A stretch of DNA of 64,000 nt from Victivallis vadensis (GCF_003096415.1 NZ_QEKH01000022.1:1-64000), one strand, 5' to 3'; shown: positions 37,456 through 48,137, numbered from the stretch's first letter. Notes: a model not told the origin generated them from the sequence alone. A program made the numbers and translations.

Positions 37456-40400
37456 GATCTTTCTCCTCTGCCTTTTCCGCGGTCACGGCGACCAGTACCG
37501 GGACGGGGGAGTTCGACGGAAGCCAGTCGATTCCCCCGTCCTGCGCCTCTCCGGCGGAGAGGAAGTCGAAGGAGTCCACCCTTACCTCCGGGCGCGGATT
37601 CCGCCACGCCGCGACGAAAGTGCCCACTTCACTGCCGAATGCGTTCCGGCAGATGATTCCGACTTTGGCTTCCGGCAGCATGGCGACCCGCCACCAGTCG
37701 CCGATGTTCTTGCCGCCCTGAAGTTTGTAATCGACGGTTTTGCCGTCGGCATAGCGGATCCGGTAGGCTCCGGCGAATCCCCGGTTTCCCCACGCGGCGG
37801 TGTGCATGAAAAAGAGCCGGGACACCTTTTCATGTACCCGGATGCCGCGTACTGCCGCCGGAAGTCCGGGGCGTTCGGAGCCGCGGAGCACCAGGCATCC
37901 CCGGCCGCCGTTCCGGGCGGGATCGACGATGCGGAACCGCACTCCGGCGGCGGTCAGCTCCCCGACCGGCATCATGCGGAAGTCGTTGCTGCCCTGATCG
38001 GTCCAGCCGCCCTTGCCGTCGTTTTCATATTCGTCGCGGAACGGGGCGTTCGCATATGGTGCAAGGTCGATCGGCTTTTGCGTCTCCGGCCGGACTTCAA
38101 AGGTCCGGCTCTGGCCGACGCTGAGCGGCTGTGCCTGTTCCCAACGTTCTTCGCCGACCGCATAGGCCAGCAAATTGCGCAGATAGGCGGCCGCTGCGCT
38201 GTCATTCCGGTAACACGCCGTTGCTTCCAGCTGCGACAGCAGGACCCGCCCGCTGCCGACAGTTCCTTCTATAACGGCTCCGCCGATGCCGTTCTGCCCG
38301 AGGCCGGTTCCCCTGACTGCCAGCGCATCCGGAGAGTAGGGGAGGAAAGCCGCTGCTGCCACGTAACCGTGGTCCGGGTTGTTCCAGGTATCGAACCGGG
38401 CCGGATCGAGGCCGGCGAAAAGCGGATGGTCCGGCGTGACGACATCGACGAAGGTGTTGCCTCCCGGCGCCGGGCTCCGGTTGCCGGGCAGGATGCTTTT
38501 GATGTTCTTCTGTTCCAGCACCAGCAATGTGCCGCCGCGGTTCAGGAAAGCGGCGACTGCGGGATCGTCCTGCAGCCGGAGGGTCTGCGGTTCCGCGGTT
38601 TCGGGAGGTACGGCCAGCACGGAGTCCGCCGCGGCCTCCGCCGCGGAATTGATCCGCCGGCAGGCAAGGCCGAACTCATCGAGGAGGGTTTCAAGTGCGG
38701 CCACATTTTTCCCGGCGCCGGTATCCAGCACGAAAAGAGGGCGCCGCCCGGTAATCTTTTCCGGCCGGGGCGAGAGGAAAAGATCGTAGTAATTTCGCGC
38801 GACGATTTCATCCGCCTCGCGCAATGTCACCCGGAGTTGCCAGTCGCCGGAGCGGAGTCCGGCGGGAACCGTCAGGGCGACCGGCACGGAACTGCGGCTG
38901 TACGGCGCTATCTCCGGCAGCTTTTGCGTATGCAGGATGACCGCTTCGCGCGTGGTGCGGTGGAGGGCGAGTTCGAGTTGCGGCGCCCGGTATCTCCGGG
39001 AATTGCTGTTCACAAGTTCCAGACGCCAGCGGTAGTTCTCCCCGGTGAACAGGTTGCGGGGGAAAAGCGAGTTTTCATTCCGCAAAGCCGGGAAAAGCGG
39101 TTGCGTCCACAGCGTCGCCGCCGGATTGCCGCCGAACCACGGCGCGAAACCGCTGAAATTCGGGTCGAGCCGGAATATCTCATAGATGCGCCTTCCGTAG
39201 AGCGCCTGCGCCCACTCCGCGAAGCCGGGCGTCAGCGCCTCGAAAAGCGGCGCGCAGCCGATGAAACCGATCCCATTCGGGCTGCCCCACGAACTGGGCT
39301 TGTTTACATAGTCGGCGTATTGCCCGATATCGCCGCGCCGGAAGTTGCGGTCCGTCACATGCGTTCCCCATGAGAAGCCGACCGTCTCCCACGCAACCAG
39401 CGGCCGCGACAGCCGCCCGGTTTCTCCGTAGATCCGCAGTTCGCCCTCATACTGGCGGGCCAGCAGTTCCGGCAGCCGGCTCCACGGCGAAGCCAGCCCG
39501 GCATACTCGTGGATGTCGATCACATCGGTTTTCAGGCGGTTCGTACCGTAGGAGTACCAACTGCCCATGGCGGAAAAGGAACAGGCCGGGCGTCCCGATT
39601 TATCCAGCGCGCGTACCGTGTCGTACTGGAGATCCAGCTGCCGGGCGATTCCCGGTTCCTGGTGCTTGATCTCGTTGCCCAGCGACCACATGCAGACGGA
39701 GGGATGGTTGTAACTCGCCTTGACGAACTCGGCGATTTCGCGCAGGTTGTTCCGCTCGAACGCCTCGAAGTCGAGATTCGTGGTGAAGCTCCATGCCCAT
39801 TCGTGGTAGATCATCATGCCGATTTCGTCCGCAATTTCCAATGCAAGGGGCAGGATCGGCATATGGGAGGTGCGGGTCATCACATAGCCCAGATTGCGGT
39901 AATCCAGCAGGATTCCGAGAATATTCCGCTCCTCCTGTGCTTCGTCCAGGCCGTTGCCGCCGAACTTGGAACCGATATTCTGGCCGAACAGGTAGATTTC
40001 TTCGCCGTTCAGAAAGAATTTTCCGTCCCTGGCGGCGAATTCCCGGTAGCCGAACCGGACCGCATCGCGGGAGAAGCCCCCTTCGGCGTCCTTCACCTCA
40101 CAGACCAGAAAGTACAAATAGGGATTCGTCGTCGACCACCTAACCGGATCGCTGAGCGGAAGTTCGACCGTGCCGGTGTTGACGCCCGGTTGCAGCGCGA
40201 CGGCATGCCGCCGTGTTCCGGCGAGTTTGCCGGCATCCTGCCGGATTGCGGGCGTAGCGGAAAAGTCCAGTGCGGTTTTCACGGTTTTTCCGGTGTGGTT
40301 GAGGATCTTGTAATCGACCTCGACGGCACTTTTCGCCAACCGTGGCGTAACGAACAGTCCGGCGATTCGGATTTCCGGTTCCAGCGACAGCGCGACGTTC

Positions 40401-41485
40401 TGCCAGATGCCGCCCTTGATATCCTTTACGGACCACTGGGCGCCGTAGGCGTGGTGAATCTTTTCCGGATTCGCGGCGTGCCCCTGATCGGTGAACACCC
40501 GGATTGCGAGCGTATTGCGTCCGGGCCGCGCCGCATCGGTCACATCCAGCTCGAATGCGGTGAAGTCCCCGAGATGACGGCCGACTTCCCTGCCGTTCAG
40601 GAAGAGTGTCGCATCGCAGCCGATCACATCGAATTTCAGGATCACGCGGCGTTGCTTCAGCTCCGTGGCGGCGAGGTCGAATGTGGTGCGATACCAGCCT
40701 TTCACGTAAGGTTCGCGGAGATTCTGCTTTTCCGGGTACTTCAGATACCAGTTCAGCGGAACCGCGATTTCAGCCCAGCCCGAATCGTCGAACTCCGGGC
40801 GCTCGATTCCCCGTTCCCGGTCGGCATCGGCAGGAAACGGCTTCACTGCAGTCTCCAGTTCGGAGATTTTCCACATTCCGTTCAGCGAACGCTGCACTTT
40901 CGTAGGCCCGGTTGCGGCGATGTCGATTGTGTCGGCCCGGCGGAACTTCCCGCGCGGCGGCAGATAGGGTGCCGGCGATACTTCGGCATCGGGACGTTCG
41001 CCGAGGTCGCGTACTGTGATCGAACGGACCTCGATCAGGCCGGAACTGTTTTGCAGACCGACCATGAGTTTCGCGGTCCGGGCATCTTCCGGGACCGACA
41101 TCGGAATTGTGACTTCCCGCCAGTCGAAATCGCCGTGGTTCCACTGCCGGGGCGTGTCGGCGACAATCTCCCGGTGACCGCTGCGGCAGCTCAGGATCAG
41201 CTTGATTCCGGTGAAATCCTGCGGCGGCCGCGTGACCTTTTCGGCCCGCAGCCGATAGACCAGCTCGATGTCGTGGCCCCGGTAGGGAATGATGTCGAAT
41301 GTGCGTTGTGCCGTCAGGAAGCGGTTCGCCTCTTTCCCCGGCCTGATCTGGATTTCCAGTGTCCCCGCCGGAGTGAGGCGCGCACCGTCAGGAAGCGTCC
41401 ACGCGGCGTCAAGCGGCACCGGGTGTTCCTCTCCGCGCGCAGCCAGAACGCACAGTAGCAACATGGTGAAAAGCAGCCGCCTCAT
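37439..41485 (-). CDS. Secreted GH2 beta-glycosidase with C-terminal accessory module (cassette D)
   Basis: The 1348-residue protein has a signal peptide ([18 protein letters not shown]), an N-terminal beta domain and a GH2 sugar-binding region ([30 protein letters not shown]). The TIM barrel has acid/base Glu605 (SLGNE) and likely nucleophile Glu700 (VAWETVGF). Residues about 1149-1325 form a module shared with the cassette C enzyme ([26 protein letters not shown]). GH2 covers beta-galactosidases, glucuronidases and mannosidases; the exact sugar is not resolved. ATG overlaps the pseudopilin stop by 4 bp. Confidence 0.82.
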   Translation of the reverse strand: MRRLLFTMLLLCVLAARGEEHPVPLDAAWTLPDGARLTPAGTLEIQIRPGKEANRFLTAQRTFDIIPYRGHDIELVYRLRAEKVTRPPQDFTGIKLILSCRSGHREIVADTPRQWNHGDFDWREVTIPMSVPEDARTAKLMVGLQNSSGLIEVRSITVRDLGERPDAEVSPAPYLPPRGKFRRADTIDIAATGPTKVQRSLNGMWKISELETAVKPFPADADRERGIERPEFDDSGWAEIAVPLNWYLKYPEKQNLREPYVKGWYRTTFDLAATELKQRRVILKFDVIGCDATLFLNGREVGRHLGDFTAFELDVTDAARPGRNTLAIRVFTDQGHAANPEKIHHAYGAQWSVKDIKGGIWQNVALSLEPEIRIAGLFVTPRLAKSAVEVDYKILNHTGKTVKTALDFSATPAIRQDAGKLAGTRRHAVALQPGVNTGTVELPLSDPVRWSTTNPYLYFLVCEVKDAEGGFSRDAVRFGYREFAARDGKFFLNGEEIYLFGQNIGSKFGGNGLDEAQEERNILGILLDYRNLGYVMTRTSHMPILPLALEIADEIGMMIYHEWAWSFTTNLDFEAFERNNLREIAEFVKASYNHPSVCMWSLGNEIKHQEPGIARQLDLQYDTVRALDKSGRPACSFSAMGSWYSYGTNRLKTDVIDIHEYAGLASPWSRLPELLARQYEGELRIYGETGRLSRPLVAWETVGFSWGTHVTDRNFRRGDIGQYADYVNKPSSWGSPNGIGFIGCAPLFEALTPGFAEWAQALYGRRIYEIFRLDPNFSGFAPWFGGNPAATLWTQPLFPALRNENSLFPRNLFTGENYRWRLELVNSNSRRYRAPQLELALHRTTREAVILHTQKLPEIAPYSRSSVPVALTVPAGLRSGDWQLRVTLREADEIVARNYYDLFLSPRPEKITGRRPLFVLDTGAGKNVAALETLLDEFGLACRRINSAAEAAADSVLAVPPETAEPQTLRLQDDPAVAAFLNRGGTLLVLEQKNIKSILPGNRSPAPGGNTFVDVVTPDHPLFAGLDPARFDTWNNPDHGYVAAAAFLPYSPDALAVRGTGLGQNGIGGAVIEGTVGSGRVLLSQLEATACYRNDSAAAAYLRNLLAYAVGEERWEQAQPLSVGQSRTFEVRPETQKPIDLAPYANAPFRDEYENDGKGGWTDQGSNDFRMMPVGELTAAGVRFRIVDPARNGGRGCLVLRGSERPGLPAAVRGIRVHEKVSRLFFMHTAAWGNRGFAGAYRIRYADGKTVDYKLQGGKNIGDWWRVAMLPEAKVGIICRNAFGSEVGTFVAAWRNPRPEVRVDSFDFLSAGEAQDGGIDWLPSNSPVPVLVAVTAEKAEEKDHGQLR

Positions 41486-42204
41486 TCGTAAATCTCCGCC
41501 CAGACAAGTTCATGAATCACCTCGGTGGGAGGAAGCACTTCGACATGGCCGTCGAGCATGCAGAGCGCGGCGCGGTTACCGTGCCGGTAGGCGAAGATGT
41601 TCCCCCAGACCGAAGGCGTGGTCACCGTCTGCCAGGCGAGGAGATTTTCCGCATGGCTTTTACGGAACATCCAGCCGAGCGTGTCCGCGAATTCCGGCAC
41701 CTTCGACGGGCGTTTCACCCGCGTCACCTTGGGGGCAATCTGGTTGTACTGATAGAACGGGTCGTGGTTGAGGCCATAGGAAAACGGAATTTCACACCCC
41801 TCGTTGTTCTTCACCTGAAACGCAAAGGTCGCATTCGGGCAGATCAGGCCGGGAGTGATCCGGTTGCTGTACATCAGGTTGCCGGGGCTGGCCGGGTCCG
41901 GCTTCGCCCCGTCCAACAGTGCGCGGAAGCCGGGATTTTTGAACCAGTGGTAGGAGTCCCCTCCCCACGGCACCCCGAAGCCGTCGTAGTCGTTGAAGTA
42001 CATGCTCAGGGCCGTGCCGTACTGTTTGAGGATGCCGACGCATTTCGCCTGTCTGGCTTTTTCGCGCGCCTGATTCAACGCCGGCAGCAGCATGCCCGCC
42101 AGCACCGCGATAATCGCAATTACCACGAGCAACTCGATCAATGTAAAACCGGCGATCACGATACGTTTTTTGCTGATGCTTTCGGGCAGATGATTCGTTT
42201 TCAC
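41482..42204 (-). CDS. DUF1559-type pseudopilin (cassette D)
   Basis: The 240-residue protein has a 19-residue leader, then the only canonical Gly-Phe cleavage site among the five pseudopilins ([16 protein letters not shown]). Glu5 is present, [17 protein letters not shown] follows, and [12 protein letters not shown] is near the C-terminus. The start is a GTG at 42204, set by GGAGG 6 nt upstream; the ATG between them runs into a stop after two codons. It lies 18 bp after the LacI gene and overlaps the GH2 start by 4 bp. Confidence 0.85.
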   Translation of the reverse strand: MKTNHLPESISKKRIVIAGFTLIELLVVIAIIAVLAGMLLPALNQAREKARQAKCVGILKQYGTALSMYFNDYDGFGVPWGGDSYHWFKNPGFRALLDGAKPDPASPGNLMYSNRITPGLICPNATFAFQVKNNEGCEIPFSYGLNHDPFYQYNQIAPKVTRVKRPSKVPEFADTLGWMFRKSHAENLLAWQTVTTPSVWGNIFAYRHGNRAALCMLDGHVEVLPPTEVIHELVWAEIYE

Positions 42205-42222
42205 TTCATACCTCCTGATGTG

Positions 42223-43206
42223 TTAGGGTCGTGTACTTTGACGGACGATATATTCAGACGGAGTCATGAAACTCCGTCCCGGTTCACAATTCGGGTAATC
42301 GATCAGCATCTCCACTGCTTTTTCCATCATCGCGGCCACGTCGTAGCCGATGCAGGAAAGTTCGGGCTGCACCCATTCGGTGGCTTCGAGGTTGCCGACG
42401 CCGACCAGTTCCACGTCGTCCGGCACCCGGATTCCTTTCCGGGCCAGCCGGGACATCAGCCGTACCGCGGTTGCCGAACCGCTGACGATGAACGCGCCGG
42501 AGCCGGAAGTGCGTACAAATTCCGCCACTTCGTCGGCGCAATCCGGCAGGCCGATGTGCCGGAACCGGTGTTCAACCGGTTCGACTCCCGCCGCCTTGCA
42601 GACGGTCGTCAGCGGGCGGGAGTCGGTGTGCGGAGAACAGATGTGGCCGATTTTCCGGTGCCGCCGGGCGAGATCGGCGACCGCCTGCCGGAATCCCGGT
42701 TCGTAATTCACTCCCACCGTCGCAAAGACCGGATCAGGCGTGCAGTAGGTCACGACCGGAAACTTTTCCTGCCGGAGCGTTTCGTAGAATTCCGGGTCTT
42801 TCCGGAACGAACCGGGCTGGAAAAACACGCCGTCCACATTGCGTTCGTGCAGCAGCCGCAGCAGTGCGAGCTCCTTCTCCTCTCCCCACGGAGTCGGGCA
42901 GGTCAGCACCTGATAACCGCGCGCCTGCGCCGCCGTGATCAGGTGAAACGCCAGCATCGAATAAGAGGGGTCGCGCAGGTCGCCGACCACCATCCCGAAT
43001 GCGCCGCTTTTTCCGGTTTTCAAGGCTCGCGCCATATAGGAGGGCCGATAGTTCAGCTCTTTCGCGACCGCGAAGACCCGGTCGCGCGTTTCGGCGGTCA
43101 GCTTTTTCGCCCGCGCCTTATGGTTCAGCACCAGCGAGACCGTGGAAATGTCCACGTTGGCCCGACTGGCGATATCCGCCAATGTAACCCGGTTGTTTCG
43201 TCCCAT
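42223..43206 (-). CDS. LacI family transcriptional regulator (cassette D)
   Basis: The 327-residue protein has a LacI helix-turn-helix at about residues 7-30 (VTLADIASRANVDISTVSLV) with a hinge helix region, then a sugar-binding effector domain (GAFGMVVGDLRDPSYSML, VPDDVELVGVGNLE). It is first in cassette D and probably represses it. The start at 43206 was chosen because the HTH then begins at the normal position; upstream in-frame TTG lies within the operator. A CG-centred palindrome lies between promoter and start. Confidence 0.9.
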   Translation of the reverse strand: MGRNNRVTLADIASRANVDISTVSLVLNHKARAKKLTAETRDRVFAVAKELNYRPSYMARALKTGKSGAFGMVVGDLRDPSYSMLAFHLITAAQARGYQVLTCPTPWGEEKELALLRLLHERNVDGVFFQPGSFRKDPEFYETLRQEKFPVVTYCTPDPVFATVGVNYEPGFRQAVADLARRHRKIGHICSPHTDSRPLTTVCKAAGVEPVEHRFRHIGLPDCADEVAEFVRTSGSGAFIVSGSATAVRLMSRLARKGIRVPDDVELVGVGNLEATEWVQPELSCIGYDVAAMMEKAVEMLIDYPNCEPGRSFMTPSEYIVRQSTRP

Positions 43207-43235
43207 CAATCTGAAATCCCTGAAAAAGCAATTGG

Positions 43236-43247
43236 TCAAACGTTTGA
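43236..43247. promoter_or_regulatory. LacI-type operator of cassette D
   Basis: TCAAACGTTTGA is a perfect 12-bp palindrome with a central CG, the form preferred by LacI-family proteins. It begins 5 bp downstream of the -10 box and covers the expected transcription start, a position suited to autorepression. Confidence 0.65.
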
Positions 43248-43252
43248 ATTAT

Positions 43253-43281
43253 ATTATACCAAACTTGAGGGCAAAAGTCAA
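43253..43281 (-). promoter_or_regulatory. Promoter of the cassette D regulator
   Basis: On the minus strand TTGACT (43276-43281), a 17-bp spacer ending TTTGG and TATAAT (43253-43258). The seven bases before the -10 hexamer nearly equal those of cassette A. Confidence 0.8.
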
Positions 43282-43309
43282 GAGCGGTAATGGAAAAATC
43301 TGGAAAATC

Positions 43310-43327
43310 GTCCGGTACCTGCCGGAC
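43310..43327 (-). terminator. Terminator of the MFS gene
   Basis: GTCCGG pairs with CCGGAC around a 6-nt loop, 15 nt after the MFS stop on the minus strand. The T-rich sequence GATTTTCCAGATTTTT follows. Confidence 0.55.
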
Positions 43328-43342
43328 CGGGCGGCGGAGCTT

Positions 43343-44512
43343 CTACGGATTCAGCCGCTTCAGCAGCCGGCGCGTACAGTAGAAGAAAGCTCCGACGGCG
43401 ACCAGGCCGCCCGCGAATCCGATGCGGGAAATGGAGGAGTAGGTGCAGACGGCTCCGCCGAGCAGCGTTCCGCAGCCGATCCCGAGATTGAAGATGCCGG
43501 AGAAGATCGACATCGCGACCGCCGTCGCCTCCTGCTGCGTATGCTTGATGATCTCCGCCTGGCAGACGATGTTGAACGCCGTCGCCGCCACTCCCCAGAA
43601 GCAGCACAGCAGGATCACCGCGCCGGTCTGAAAGGAGGCTGGATACAGCAGCAGCAGCGCCCCCGCGATTCCGCCCAGCGAGAGTTTGATGAAGGTATGG
43701 GGGAAACGGCTGTAAAGCCACGAGAACAGGAAGCTGCCCAGAATCCCCGACACCCCGAACAAAGCCAGCGTCATCGTAATCCAGCTTTCCGGCAGTTGCG
43801 CGACCTGCTTCAGAAACGGTTCGATATAACTGTAGGCAGTGTAATACGCCGTTGCGACCAGTGCCGCCAGCCAGTAGATGCCGAGCAGCAGCGGATTCCT
43901 GAGGAGCCGGGGCAGTTCGCGCAGCGTGAAGGTCTGGCGGCTCGGCAGCCTGGGAGCCACTTTCAGCAAATAGGCGAAGATCGCGAATGCCAGCAGCCCC
44001 ACGCACAAAAAAGTCATCCGCCAGCCGATGTGAAGGCCGATCGCCCGCCCCAGCGGCAGCCCGAAGATCATCGCTACGGAGGAGCCGGTCACGATCATGC
44101 TCAGTGCCAGCGGGCGGTGCTCCTCCGAAACCACCCGGACCGCGATCGGCGAAGCGATGGACCAGAACACCGCATGGGAGCAGGCCACCCCGATCCGCGA
44201 AGCCATCAGCGCCCCGAAACTGCCGGAAACGGTCGACAGAATCTGGCACACTCCGAACAAAGCCAGCGTGCAGAGCAGCAGTTTACGCATCTCCATGCGG
44301 CAGACCAGCAGCATCAGCGGCAGCGACAGCAGCATCACGACCCACGCGTAAACCGAGATCAGCAGCCCCGCGTGCGCTTCGGTGATCCCGAAATCGGCCG
44401 CGATATTGGTCAGCAGCCCGATCGGCATGAATTCGGAGGTGTTGACGACGAATGCGGAAAAGGTCATCCCCAGCAGGGGAAGCCACTCTTTGAGAGGCAT
44501 ATTCTTTTTCAT
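43343..44512 (-). CDS. MFS exporter of the SotB/AraJ sugar-efflux type
   Basis: The 389-residue protein has about 12 hydrophobic segments and the MFS drug/sugar-efflux signature near the N-terminus (FVVNTSEFMPIGLL), which resembles the SotB/YdhP/AraJ group. It probably exports small molecules, perhaps sugars, by proton antiport; the substrate is inferred only from family resemblance. The start at 44512 has no clear ribosome-binding site; a Met at 44500 is an alternative. It has its own weak promoter and a terminator and seems independent of cassette D. Confidence 0.8.
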   Translation of the reverse strand: MKKNMPLKEWLPLLGMTFSAFVVNTSEFMPIGLLTNIAADFGITEAHAGLLISVYAWVVMLLSLPLMLLVCRMEMRKLLLCTLALFGVCQILSTVSGSFGALMASRIGVACSHAVFWSIASPIAVRVVSEEHRPLALSMIVTGSSVAMIFGLPLGRAIGLHIGWRMTFLCVGLLAFAIFAYLLKVAPRLPSRQTFTLRELPRLLRNPLLLGIYWLAALVATAYYTAYSYIEPFLKQVAQLPESWITMTLALFGVSGILGSFLFSWLYSRFPHTFIKLSLGGIAGALLLLYPASFQTGAVILLCCFWGVAATAFNIVCQAEIIKHTQQEATAVAMSIFSGIFNLGIGCGTLLGGAVCTYSSISRIGFAGGLVAVGAFFYCTRRLLKRLNP

Positions 44513-44563
44513 AACGGTGTTCAGCGGCCTCTCCGCCGGGCAGGGAGGATGGAGCGGCCTTTC

Positions 44564-44592
44564 ATTATATCAATGCAACCCTTGCAAAATAA
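44564..44592 (-). promoter_or_regulatory. Possible promoter of the MFS gene
   Basis: On the minus strand TATAAT (44564-44569) is a perfect -10 box. The -35 at 17 bp is TTATTT (44587-44592), a poor match. Confidence 0.4.
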
Positions 44593-44649
44593 CAGAATGC
44601 ACCACAGTTTCAATTCAAAACTTCGATATGATTTACGGCATATACCGAA

Positions 44650-44680
44650 CCTCCGGGCCGGCTTTCCACCGGCCCGGAGG
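44650..44680 (-). terminator. Hairpin after metG
   Basis: CCTCCGGGCCGG and CCGGCCCGGAGG form a perfect 12-bp GC stem with a 7-nt loop, 22 bp past the metG stop. There is no long T tract, so it may act as an mRNA 3'-end stabiliser as well as a terminator. Confidence 0.55.
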
Positions 44681-44702
44681 TTTGAATGTTTCGTCAGAAA
44701 GT

Positions 44703-46643
44703 TCAACCGACCTGGGCGCCGGAGGCGATTTCACCGTCGACGGTCACGAGTTTCAGCTCCTTGCCCTGTTTGGCCGCGAGCAGCATGCCGTTGGATTCGA
44801 CGCCGCGGATCACCGCCGGCTTCAGGTTCGAGACGATCACCACCGTCTTGCCGGTCAGGGAGTCCGGCGTGTACCAGGCGGCGATGCCGGAGACGATCTG
44901 GCGCTTTTCCCCGCCGACTTCGATCTGGAGTTTCAGCAGCTTGTCGGCCCCTTCGACCTTTTCGGCCTGAAGCACCTTCGCGGTCTTCAGCGCGACTTTG
45001 GCGAAGTCGTCGATCGCGATCAGGTCGACCACATTGACCGGTCCGGCCGTCTTTTCCTGCTTGGCTTTGGCCGGTTTGGAGGCCGGAGCGGGTTTGTCCG
45101 CTTCCTCCGCCAGAATACGCGGGAAAAGACCGGCGGAATCCCGCACGGTACGCCCCGCCAGATCGCTCCTGCTGGAAAGGAGGTCCGAGATCCGCGCGTT
45201 GGTCAGCTCCTCGCCGGAGTAACCGAGGCAGGCGCGCAGTTCGGCCATCTTGTCGGGCATCACCGGCGCGAGCAGCACCGAAATCCGGCGCAGCGCGTCG
45301 GCGGCGGTGTAGAGCACGGTGTTGAGCCGGGCGACTTCGCCTTTCTTGGCCAATGCCCACGGCGCGGTCTTTTCCAGATAGCGGTTTCCGGCGCGGACGG
45401 CGTTCATCACCGCATTCAGCCCCTGGTCGAACTTCATCGCTTTCAGGCTGGTTTCCATCGCGGCGATCGCGGTTTCGACTTCGCGGTTGAGTTCGAGGTC
45501 GTCGGCATTGAGTTCGGCGGGGGGCTGGATCACGCCGCCGGAGCGGAGCGTCATCTTCAGCACCCGGCTCAGCAGGTTGCCGAGGTCGTTCGCAAGGTCG
45601 CTGTTGTAGCGGGCCACGAAGCTCTCCTCGCTGAAGTTGGCGTCGTTGCCCGGCGACATTTCCGACAGCAGGAAGTAACGGAACGCATCCACGCCGCATT
45701 TTTCGATCATATCCATCGGATTGACCACGTTGCCGAGCGACTTGCTCATTTTGGTGTTGCCGGTCAGCCACCAGCCGTGCGCGAAGATCGTGCGCGGCAT
45801 CGGCAGCCCGATCGCCTTGAGCATCGTGGGCCAGTAGACGCTGTGGGTGGTCAGGATGTCCTTGCCGATCAGGTGGTAGCTGGCCGGCCACCATTTTTCG
45901 AACTCGGCCTGATTGCGGCGGTAGCCGACCGCCGAAATATAGTTGATCAGCGCGTCGAACCACACATAACACACGTAATCGGCGTCGAACGGCAGTTCGA
46001 TCCCCCAGCTCAGGCGCGATTTCGGGCGGCTGATGCAGAGGTCGCCCAGTTCGCGCTTCAGGAAGCCGAGCGTCTCATTGGCGCGGAAGGCCGGCTGGAT
46101 GAAGTCCGGATGGGTCTGGATGTAGTCGATCAGCCACTGCTGGTATTTGCTCATGCGGAAGAAGTAGTTGGACTCCCGGATCGCGGAGACTTCGCGCCCG
46201 CATTCCGGGCACTTGCCCTCGACCAGATCCTTTTCCGTATAGAAACGCTCGCAGCCGACGCAGTACCAGCCGGTGTATTCGGCTTTGTAAATCTCGTCGC
46301 GGTCGTAAAGTTCCTGCAGGATCTCCCGGACCACCTCCTTGTGGTATTCGTCGGTGGTGCGGATGAAGCGGTCGTTGGTGATGCCGAGCCTTTTCCACAG
46401 CTCCTGGAAGCGCACGACGGTTTCATCCGCCTGCTGCTTCGGGGAAACTCCCCGTTTGGCCGCTGCCTTTTCGACCTTCTGCCCATGTTCGTCGGTGCCG
46501 GTCAGGAAGAAGGTATCCACATTCAGCGAACGGTAGTAGCGCGCCAGAACGTCGGCCAGGATCGTGGTGTAGGCATGACCGATGTGCGGCTTGTCGTTGA
46601 CGTAGTAAATAGGGGTGGTTACATAGAAGTTGTCGGTATTCAT
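44703..46643 (-). CDS. metG: Methionyl-tRNA synthetase
   Basis: The 646-residue protein has the class I motifs HIGHAYTT and KMSKSLGN, a zinc-binding insertion (CVGCERFY, CPECGREV) and the C-terminal EMAP II-like tRNA-binding domain (about residues 545-646, DDFAKVALKTAKVLQAEKVE). It charges tRNA-Met in the cytoplasm. The start at 46643 gives the standard N-terminus (MNTDNFYVTTPIYYVN), with GAGGTG upstream. The frame extends further up without homology. Confidence 0.97.
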   Translation of the reverse strand: MNTDNFYVTTPIYYVNDKPHIGHAYTTILADVLARYYRSLNVDTFFLTGTDEHGQKVEKAAAKRGVSPKQQADETVVRFQELWKRLGITNDRFIRTTDEYHKEVVREILQELYDRDEIYKAEYTGWYCVGCERFYTEKDLVEGKCPECGREVSAIRESNYFFRMSKYQQWLIDYIQTHPDFIQPAFRANETLGFLKRELGDLCISRPKSRLSWGIELPFDADYVCYVWFDALINYISAVGYRRNQAEFEKWWPASYHLIGKDILTTHSVYWPTMLKAIGLPMPRTIFAHGWWLTGNTKMSKSLGNVVNPMDMIEKCGVDAFRYFLLSEMSPGNDANFSEESFVARYNSDLANDLGNLLSRVLKMTLRSGGVIQPPAELNADDLELNREVETAIAAMETSLKAMKFDQGLNAVMNAVRAGNRYLEKTAPWALAKKGEVARLNTVLYTAADALRRISVLLAPVMPDKMAELRACLGYSGEELTNARISDLLSSRSDLAGRTVRDSAGLFPRILAEEADKPAPASKPAKAKQEKTAGPVNVVDLIAIDDFAKVALKTAKVLQAEKVEGADKLLKLQIEVGGEKRQIVSGIAAWYTPDSLTGKTVVIVSNLKPAVIRGVESNGMLLAAKQGKELKLVTVDGEIASGAQVG

Positions 46644-46958
46644 GGGCACCTCGCAAGTAGACGGTATTGAACTAAAACGAACTATTATCAAGTGTGCGCG
46701 GCTTCCCGGATCATCCACATCCCGCGACAATCACAATTGCTTAATATACAGCGGAATTTGAGAAAAACCAGCAGAAAATCGGCTTGAATCGGGGATATTT
46801 CGGATGAAATGCGCCGATCATGATCCTTTCATGGAATGAATTGACGCCGAGTGCAGGTTTCCGATGAGATCGAGCTGCTGGACAAGCCGCTTGCATCGGA
46901 AGTCCGCCTTTTTCCATTGACGTCGGCGAAAAAAAACGAATTTTTCCAACAGCGGGTA
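46644..46958. other. Intergenic stretch between metG and cassette E
   Basis: This is the first part of a 390-bp divergent gap that holds no credible gene. It must contain the metG promoter, but no clear -35/-10 pair is visible on the minus strand. TTGATAATAG at about 46687 (minus strand) contains GATAAT as a possible -10. An open frame from 46851 into the LacI gene is regarded as leader, because the promoter lies inside it. Confidence 0.5.
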
Positions 46959-46987
46959 TTGCTTTTGGCGCGCGAATATGGTATAAT
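46959..46987 (+). promoter_or_regulatory. Promoter of the cassette E regulator
   Basis: TTGCTT (46959-46964), a 17-bp spacer ending ATATGG and TATAAT (46982-46987). It places the transcription start near 46995, so only the ATG at 47034 can be used. Confidence 0.75.
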
Positions 46988-47033
46988 TAAAGAGGGTTAC
47001 AGAATAAAAAGTAAACATCAATACAGGCGCATC

Positions 47034-48083
47034 ATGATCAGCCGCACCAAACCGACCGTCAGAACCATCGCCGCCGAGCTCGGCGTCAGTGCGATGACTA
47101 TCACGCGTGCGCTGAACGGCCACCCGAAAGTCAGCACGGAAACCCGCAGGCGGGTGCTCGCCAAGGTCAAGGAGGTCGGCTACGACTTTCGCGCCAGCTC
47201 CCGGACCGTCCGGCAGGAGCGCGACCGGAACGTCGCGATCCACTGCGGCGACGATAAGCTCTATTCCGACAACATCCTGAACTTCTACATGCGTCTGCAT
47301 TATTTGTGCCAGCGGCGGCTGAAGGCCGAAGGGCTGCGCGGCCAGCTGATCGACCTGAATGTTCACGCCGAAGCGGCGTTTCCGGTACTCGACAACTGCG
47401 GCAGTTTGATCCTGCTCGGCCCGGTGGAGCAGGCGCGGCTGGAAACGGTGCGGAAGCGCTATCCGGAGCTGCGGATCATTTCGGTTTTCGGCAGCGTCGA
47501 CGGCGTAACCCAGGTCGGGCCGGACGATTACGAAGGCGGCGCCTTCGCCGCCCGCCGGTTCGCCGCGCTCGGTCACCGCCACGCTGCGGTGTTCGCAACC
47601 CTCTCCGAATCCGGTTTCTGCAAGCGCTACGGCGGCTTCGTCGCCGAATTTCAGGCCCGGCAGCCGGGAGCGCGCGTGGACCTGATCCAATTCTCCGAAG
47701 AACACGACCAGTCCGCCGACGACCGCACCCGGCGGCAGCGTCTGGATGAGTACTTCACCAGCGTTTCGCCGCTGCCGACCGCCTGTTTCGTGCCGAACGG
47801 CTACGCCGGAGTGTTTCTCGCGGACTACCTGGCCGAACGCGGCTGGCGGATTCCGGAAGATTTCAGTTTGATCGTCTACGACAACCTCGAACTTTTCGAT
47901 TTCCGCACTCCGGCGCTGGCCCGGGTCTGGTTCGACCTGAAGGAGCTGGCCGCGCAGGCCGTGACCGCGCTGCAGAACCAGCTGCGCGACCGCGACAGCC
48001 GCCCTGTTTCAATTTCGATCGCCAACGAGTTCACGCCGGGCGGCTCCCTCGCCGCCCCCCGGAATCCGCGGCGCGAGCTCTGA
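47034..48083 (+). CDS. LacI family transcriptional regulator (cassette E)
   Basis: The 349-residue protein starts with a LacI helix-turn-helix (PTVRTIAAELGVSAMTITRA, about residues 7-30) followed by the effector domain (NVAIHCGDDKLYSDN, VGPDDYEGGAFAARR). In LacI proteins this domain binds a sugar or sugar phosphate. It is first in cassette E, followed after 54 bp by the GH130 gene. The start is fixed by the promoter position and by the HTH lying at the N-terminus. Confidence 0.88.
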   Translation: MISRTKPTVRTIAAELGVSAMTITRALNGHPKVSTETRRRVLAKVKEVGYDFRASSRTVRQERDRNVAIHCGDDKLYSDNILNFYMRLHYLCQRRLKAEGLRGQLIDLNVHAEAAFPVLDNCGSLILLGPVEQARLETVRKRYPELRIISVFGSVDGVTQVGPDDYEGGAFAARRFAALGHRHAAVFATLSESGFCKRYGGFVAEFQARQPGARVDLIQFSEEHDQSADDRTRRQRLDEYFTSVSPLPTACFVPNGYAGVFLADYLAERGWRIPEDFSLIVYDNLELFDFRTPALARVWFDLKELAAQAVTALQNQLRDRDSRPVSISIANEFTPGGSLAAPRNPRREL

Positions 48084-48137
48084 TTTTTTTGCATTTTGAT
48101 GTTACAAAACTAAATATCAACATGAAAGGTGAAAACA

